Source: Chloroflexota bacterium (lineage in GTDB: Archaea; Iainarchaeota; Iainarchaeia; Iainarchaeales; GCA-2688035). Taken from it: a stretch of DNA of 6,053 nucleotides. Below, one piece after another: positions 4,841 through 6,053 of this stretch. The first letter of the stretch is position 1. Each line of letters begins with the position of its first letter. Made by a program: the position numbers and the translations under genes. The notes beneath the pieces were generated by a model. It did no database searches. It saw nothing but the letters and a program-made list of their open reading frames with translations, and was not told the DNA's origin. The stretch is from the NCBI GenBank assembly GCA_030634785.1, contig DAOWAC010000063.1, forward strand, positions 1 to 6,053, read 5' to 3'.

Positions 4841-4845
4841 GGTGA
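4841..4845 (+). promoter_or_regulatory. Archaeal Shine-Dalgarno site of proB
   Basis: GGTGA, complementary to the 3' end of archaeal 16S rRNA, ends five bases before ATG 4851. It decides for that ATG over the in-frame TTG at 4839 and GTG at 4842, which overlap the site itself. Confidence 0.6.
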
Positions 4846-4850
4846 AAAAA

Positions 4851-5630
4851 ATGGATTCTGTCAAAATCAAAAGAATTGTTGTAAAACTTGGCACAAACAG
4901 TGTGATGTCTGACAACAGATTTAATTCTAATTTAATTGACGGTTTAGCCAAAGAAGTTTCTGCAATGGTAAGGCAGGGAAAACAGTTTATTCTTGTTTCA
5001 AGCGGAGCAATTGGTCTTGGTTTGGAGAAAATGCATTTGAACAATTCTTCTCTTTCAATTGAAATACAACAGGCAATGGCTGCAATTGGACAAAGCAAGC
5101 TAATGTACGAATACGAGAATGCTTTTGAAAAATATAATCAGGTTATTGCACAAGTGCTTTTAACACAGCATAATTTTGAAAACAAGGAAAGCATTTTAAA
5201 CTTGCAGAACACTTTGGAAAAACTTCTTTCCCTCAACATTGTTCCAATAGTCAACGAAAATGATGCAATTGCCATTGAAGAACTTGCCTTCAAAAAACAG
5301 TTTTCAGACAACGATCTTCTGGCAACAAAGCTTGCGCGAAATATAAACGCAGACTTGCTTGTAATGGTTTCAAATGTAGGTGGTCTTTTTTCTGAAAATC
5401 CTGAAAATAATAACAAAGCTGTTTTGATAGGGAAGATTAGTGATTTAAACCAGGTTAGAGCAAAAATAAGTGGAAAAAGTCTGCTTGGAAAAGGTGGATT
5501 TAAAACCAAGCTTCAGGCTGCTGAAATTGCTTTAAAAAGCAATATTCCGTTAATTATTACAAAGGGAAAAAATGGTTTTCTTGCTAAAATTATAAAAGGA
5601 AATATTGAAGGAACTTTGTTTGAAAAATGA
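4851..5630 (+). CDS. proB: Glutamate 5-kinase, short form without PUA domain
   Basis: This cytoplasmic enzyme phosphorylates L-glutamate to gamma-glutamyl phosphate with ATP, the first committed step of proline synthesis. The 259-aa product is a complete amino-acid-kinase domain: VVKLGTNSV (10-18, phosphate-binding Lys12), LVSSGAIGLG (49-58), NIVPIVNENDAI (129-140), FSDNDLLATKLA (151-162), VSNVGGLF (173-180), GKGGFKTKLQAA (213-224, with the catalytic Lys220 position) and an EGTLFEK end. The NENDA and SDND elements separate it from acetylglutamate kinase and other relatives. E. coli ProB is 367 aa because of a C-terminal PUA domain; that domain is missing here behind a clean stop, as in known short forms. 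In family members proline inhibits the enzyme; that cannot be verified here. The start is set by GGTGA at 4841-4845. It follows tRNA-Pro(GGG) by 51 bp. The partner proA is not visible in the window. Confidence 0.95.
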   Translation: MDSVKIKRIVVKLGTNSVMSDNRFNSNLIDGLAKEVSAMVRQGKQFILVSSGAIGLGLEKMHLNNSSLSIEIQQAMAAIGQSKLMYEYENAFEKYNQVIAQVLLTQHNFENKESILNLQNTLEKLLSLNIVPIVNENDAIAIEELAFKKQFSDNDLLATKLARNINADLLVMVSNVGGLFSENPENNNKAVLIGKISDLNQVRAKISGKSLLGKGGFKTKLQAAEIALKSNIPLIITKGKNGFLAKIIKGNIEGTLFEK

Positions 5631-5648
5631 TTCAGACAAGAAAAATTC

Positions 5649-5661
5649 ATAATTTAATTAA
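5649..5661 (+). promoter_or_regulatory. Weak AT-rich TATA candidate before the glycosyltransferase gene
   Basis: ATAATTTAATTAA lies in the 60-bp gap after proB and is centred about 36 nt before ATG 5691. The position allows a short leader, but the sequence is low in complexity and no Shine-Dalgarno supports either ATG 5691 or 5703. Confidence 0.3.
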
Positions 5662-5690
5662 CAAGTTTGCACTCATTTGGATTGGTTTGC

Positions 5691-6053
5691 ATGATAGTTG
5701 ACATGGTTGAAAAAGTAAAAAAGGCTGGAACAAAGGTCAAAAGAAAAAAGCAGCCAAAGGTATGCGATACAAGCGTCCTAAGTTGGTTTAACAAGAATAC
5801 TCTGCATCATTCAAAGTTTGAAGACATTGACAAGCTGATTGAATTAAAGAAACAGCAAAATTTGAAAATAAGTGTTGGAATTCCAACTTTAAATGAGGAA
5901 GAAAATGTTGGCAAAGTGATTACTACTATTAAAGAAGCATTGTACAACAAAAAACATTTGATGGACGAAATTGCAATAATTGATTCAAGTAGTGCTGACA
6001 ACACTGTTGCTGTTGCAGAAAAGGCAGGTGCAAAAGTAATTGAAAGCGAAAGG
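5691..6053 (+). CDS. gpgS: GT81-like glycosyltransferase, probable glucosyl-3-phosphoglycerate synthase, N-terminal part
   Basis: The 121 codons to the window edge are open and begin a GT-A fold glycosyltransferase. A lysine-rich start (KVKKAGTKVKRKKQ) leads to SWFNKNTLHHSKFEDIDKL (31-49) and then the nucleotide-sugar binding signature KISVGIPTLNEEENVG (59-74). A strand and acidic loop follow, DEIAIIDSSSADNT (92-105), and then VAEKAGAKVIE. The WF-x-x-x-T-x-HHSxF element and the spacing to PTLNEE and the D-S-x-S-x-D loop fit glucosyl-3-phosphoglycerate synthase, which joins glucose from NDP-glucose to 3-phosphoglycerate. A phosphatase then yields glucosylglycerate, a compatible solute. Plain GT2 is the alternative, since the metal-binding and acceptor motifs lie beyond the edge. 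ATG 5691 is taken as start; ATG 5703 is equally possible. It follows proB by 60 bp on the same strand. The gene symbol is tentative. Confidence 0.75.
   Translation, partial: MIVDMVEKVKKAGTKVKRKKQPKVCDTSVLSWFNKNTLHHSKFEDIDKLIELKKQQNLKISVGIPTLNEEENVGKVITTIKEALYNKKHLMDEIAIIDSSSADNTVAVAEKAGAKVIESER

Noticed and set aside
4835..5509. Minus-strand open frames opposite proB
   Set aside because: The plus strand carries the full glutamate 5-kinase motif set; the opposite frames have no recognisable domain or promoter.
5807..6004. 65-codon minus-strand frame at the right edge
   Set aside because: It lies opposite the glycosyltransferase with its PTLNEE signature and is best explained as an antisense shadow.

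Overview
The window looks like an AT-rich archaeal chromosome segment, probably from a small-genome DPANN-type lineage (Diapherotrites or Woesearchaeota-like; the lineage is a guess). The archaeal signs are an ATP-dependent replicative-type DNA ligase, TATA-like boxes about 27-30 nt upstream of most start codons (suggesting leaderless or near-leaderless mRNAs), a GGTGA Shine-Dalgarno where a longer leader exists, tRNAs without an encoded CCA, and U-run terminators without hairpins. Several metabolic genes are of bacterial type (panD, proB), which fits gene acquisition from bacteria.

Layout: 1-1574 (minus) holds most of an ATP-dependent DNA ligase whose C-terminus runs off the left edge. 1620-1961 (minus) is pyruvoyl-type aspartate 1-decarboxylase (panD). 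A 54-bp divergent spacer with one nearly symmetrical TATA box separates panD from a six-helix half-size MFS protein (2016-2582). A 116-aa protein of unknown function (2614-2964) converges with a 90-aa two-helix membrane protein (2987-3259, minus). A 460-bp gene-free stretch (3260-3719) contains a GC-rich island with two hairpins and, further on, two copies of a 15-bp repeat with a palindromic core. Then come tRNA-Pro(UGG), an unrecognised methyltransferase-like protein with a possible C-terminal helix-turn-helix, tRNA-Pro(GGG), glutamate 5-kinase (proB) and the start of a GT81-like glucosyl-3-phosphoglycerate synthase gene that runs off the right edge.

How the genes may work together: the right half has a proline theme, with two proline tRNAs flanking one orphan gene and then the first enzyme of proline synthesis. 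The glycosyltransferase after proB would make the precursor of the compatible solute glucosylglycerate. Proline is also a compatible solute, so proB plus the glycosyltransferase may be a small osmoadaptation module (inference). PanD supplies beta-alanine for coenzyme A. I see no CRISPR array, intact insertion sequence or defence system. The least explained elements are the methyltransferase-like gene between the two tRNAs and the structured intergenic stretch at 3300-3640.
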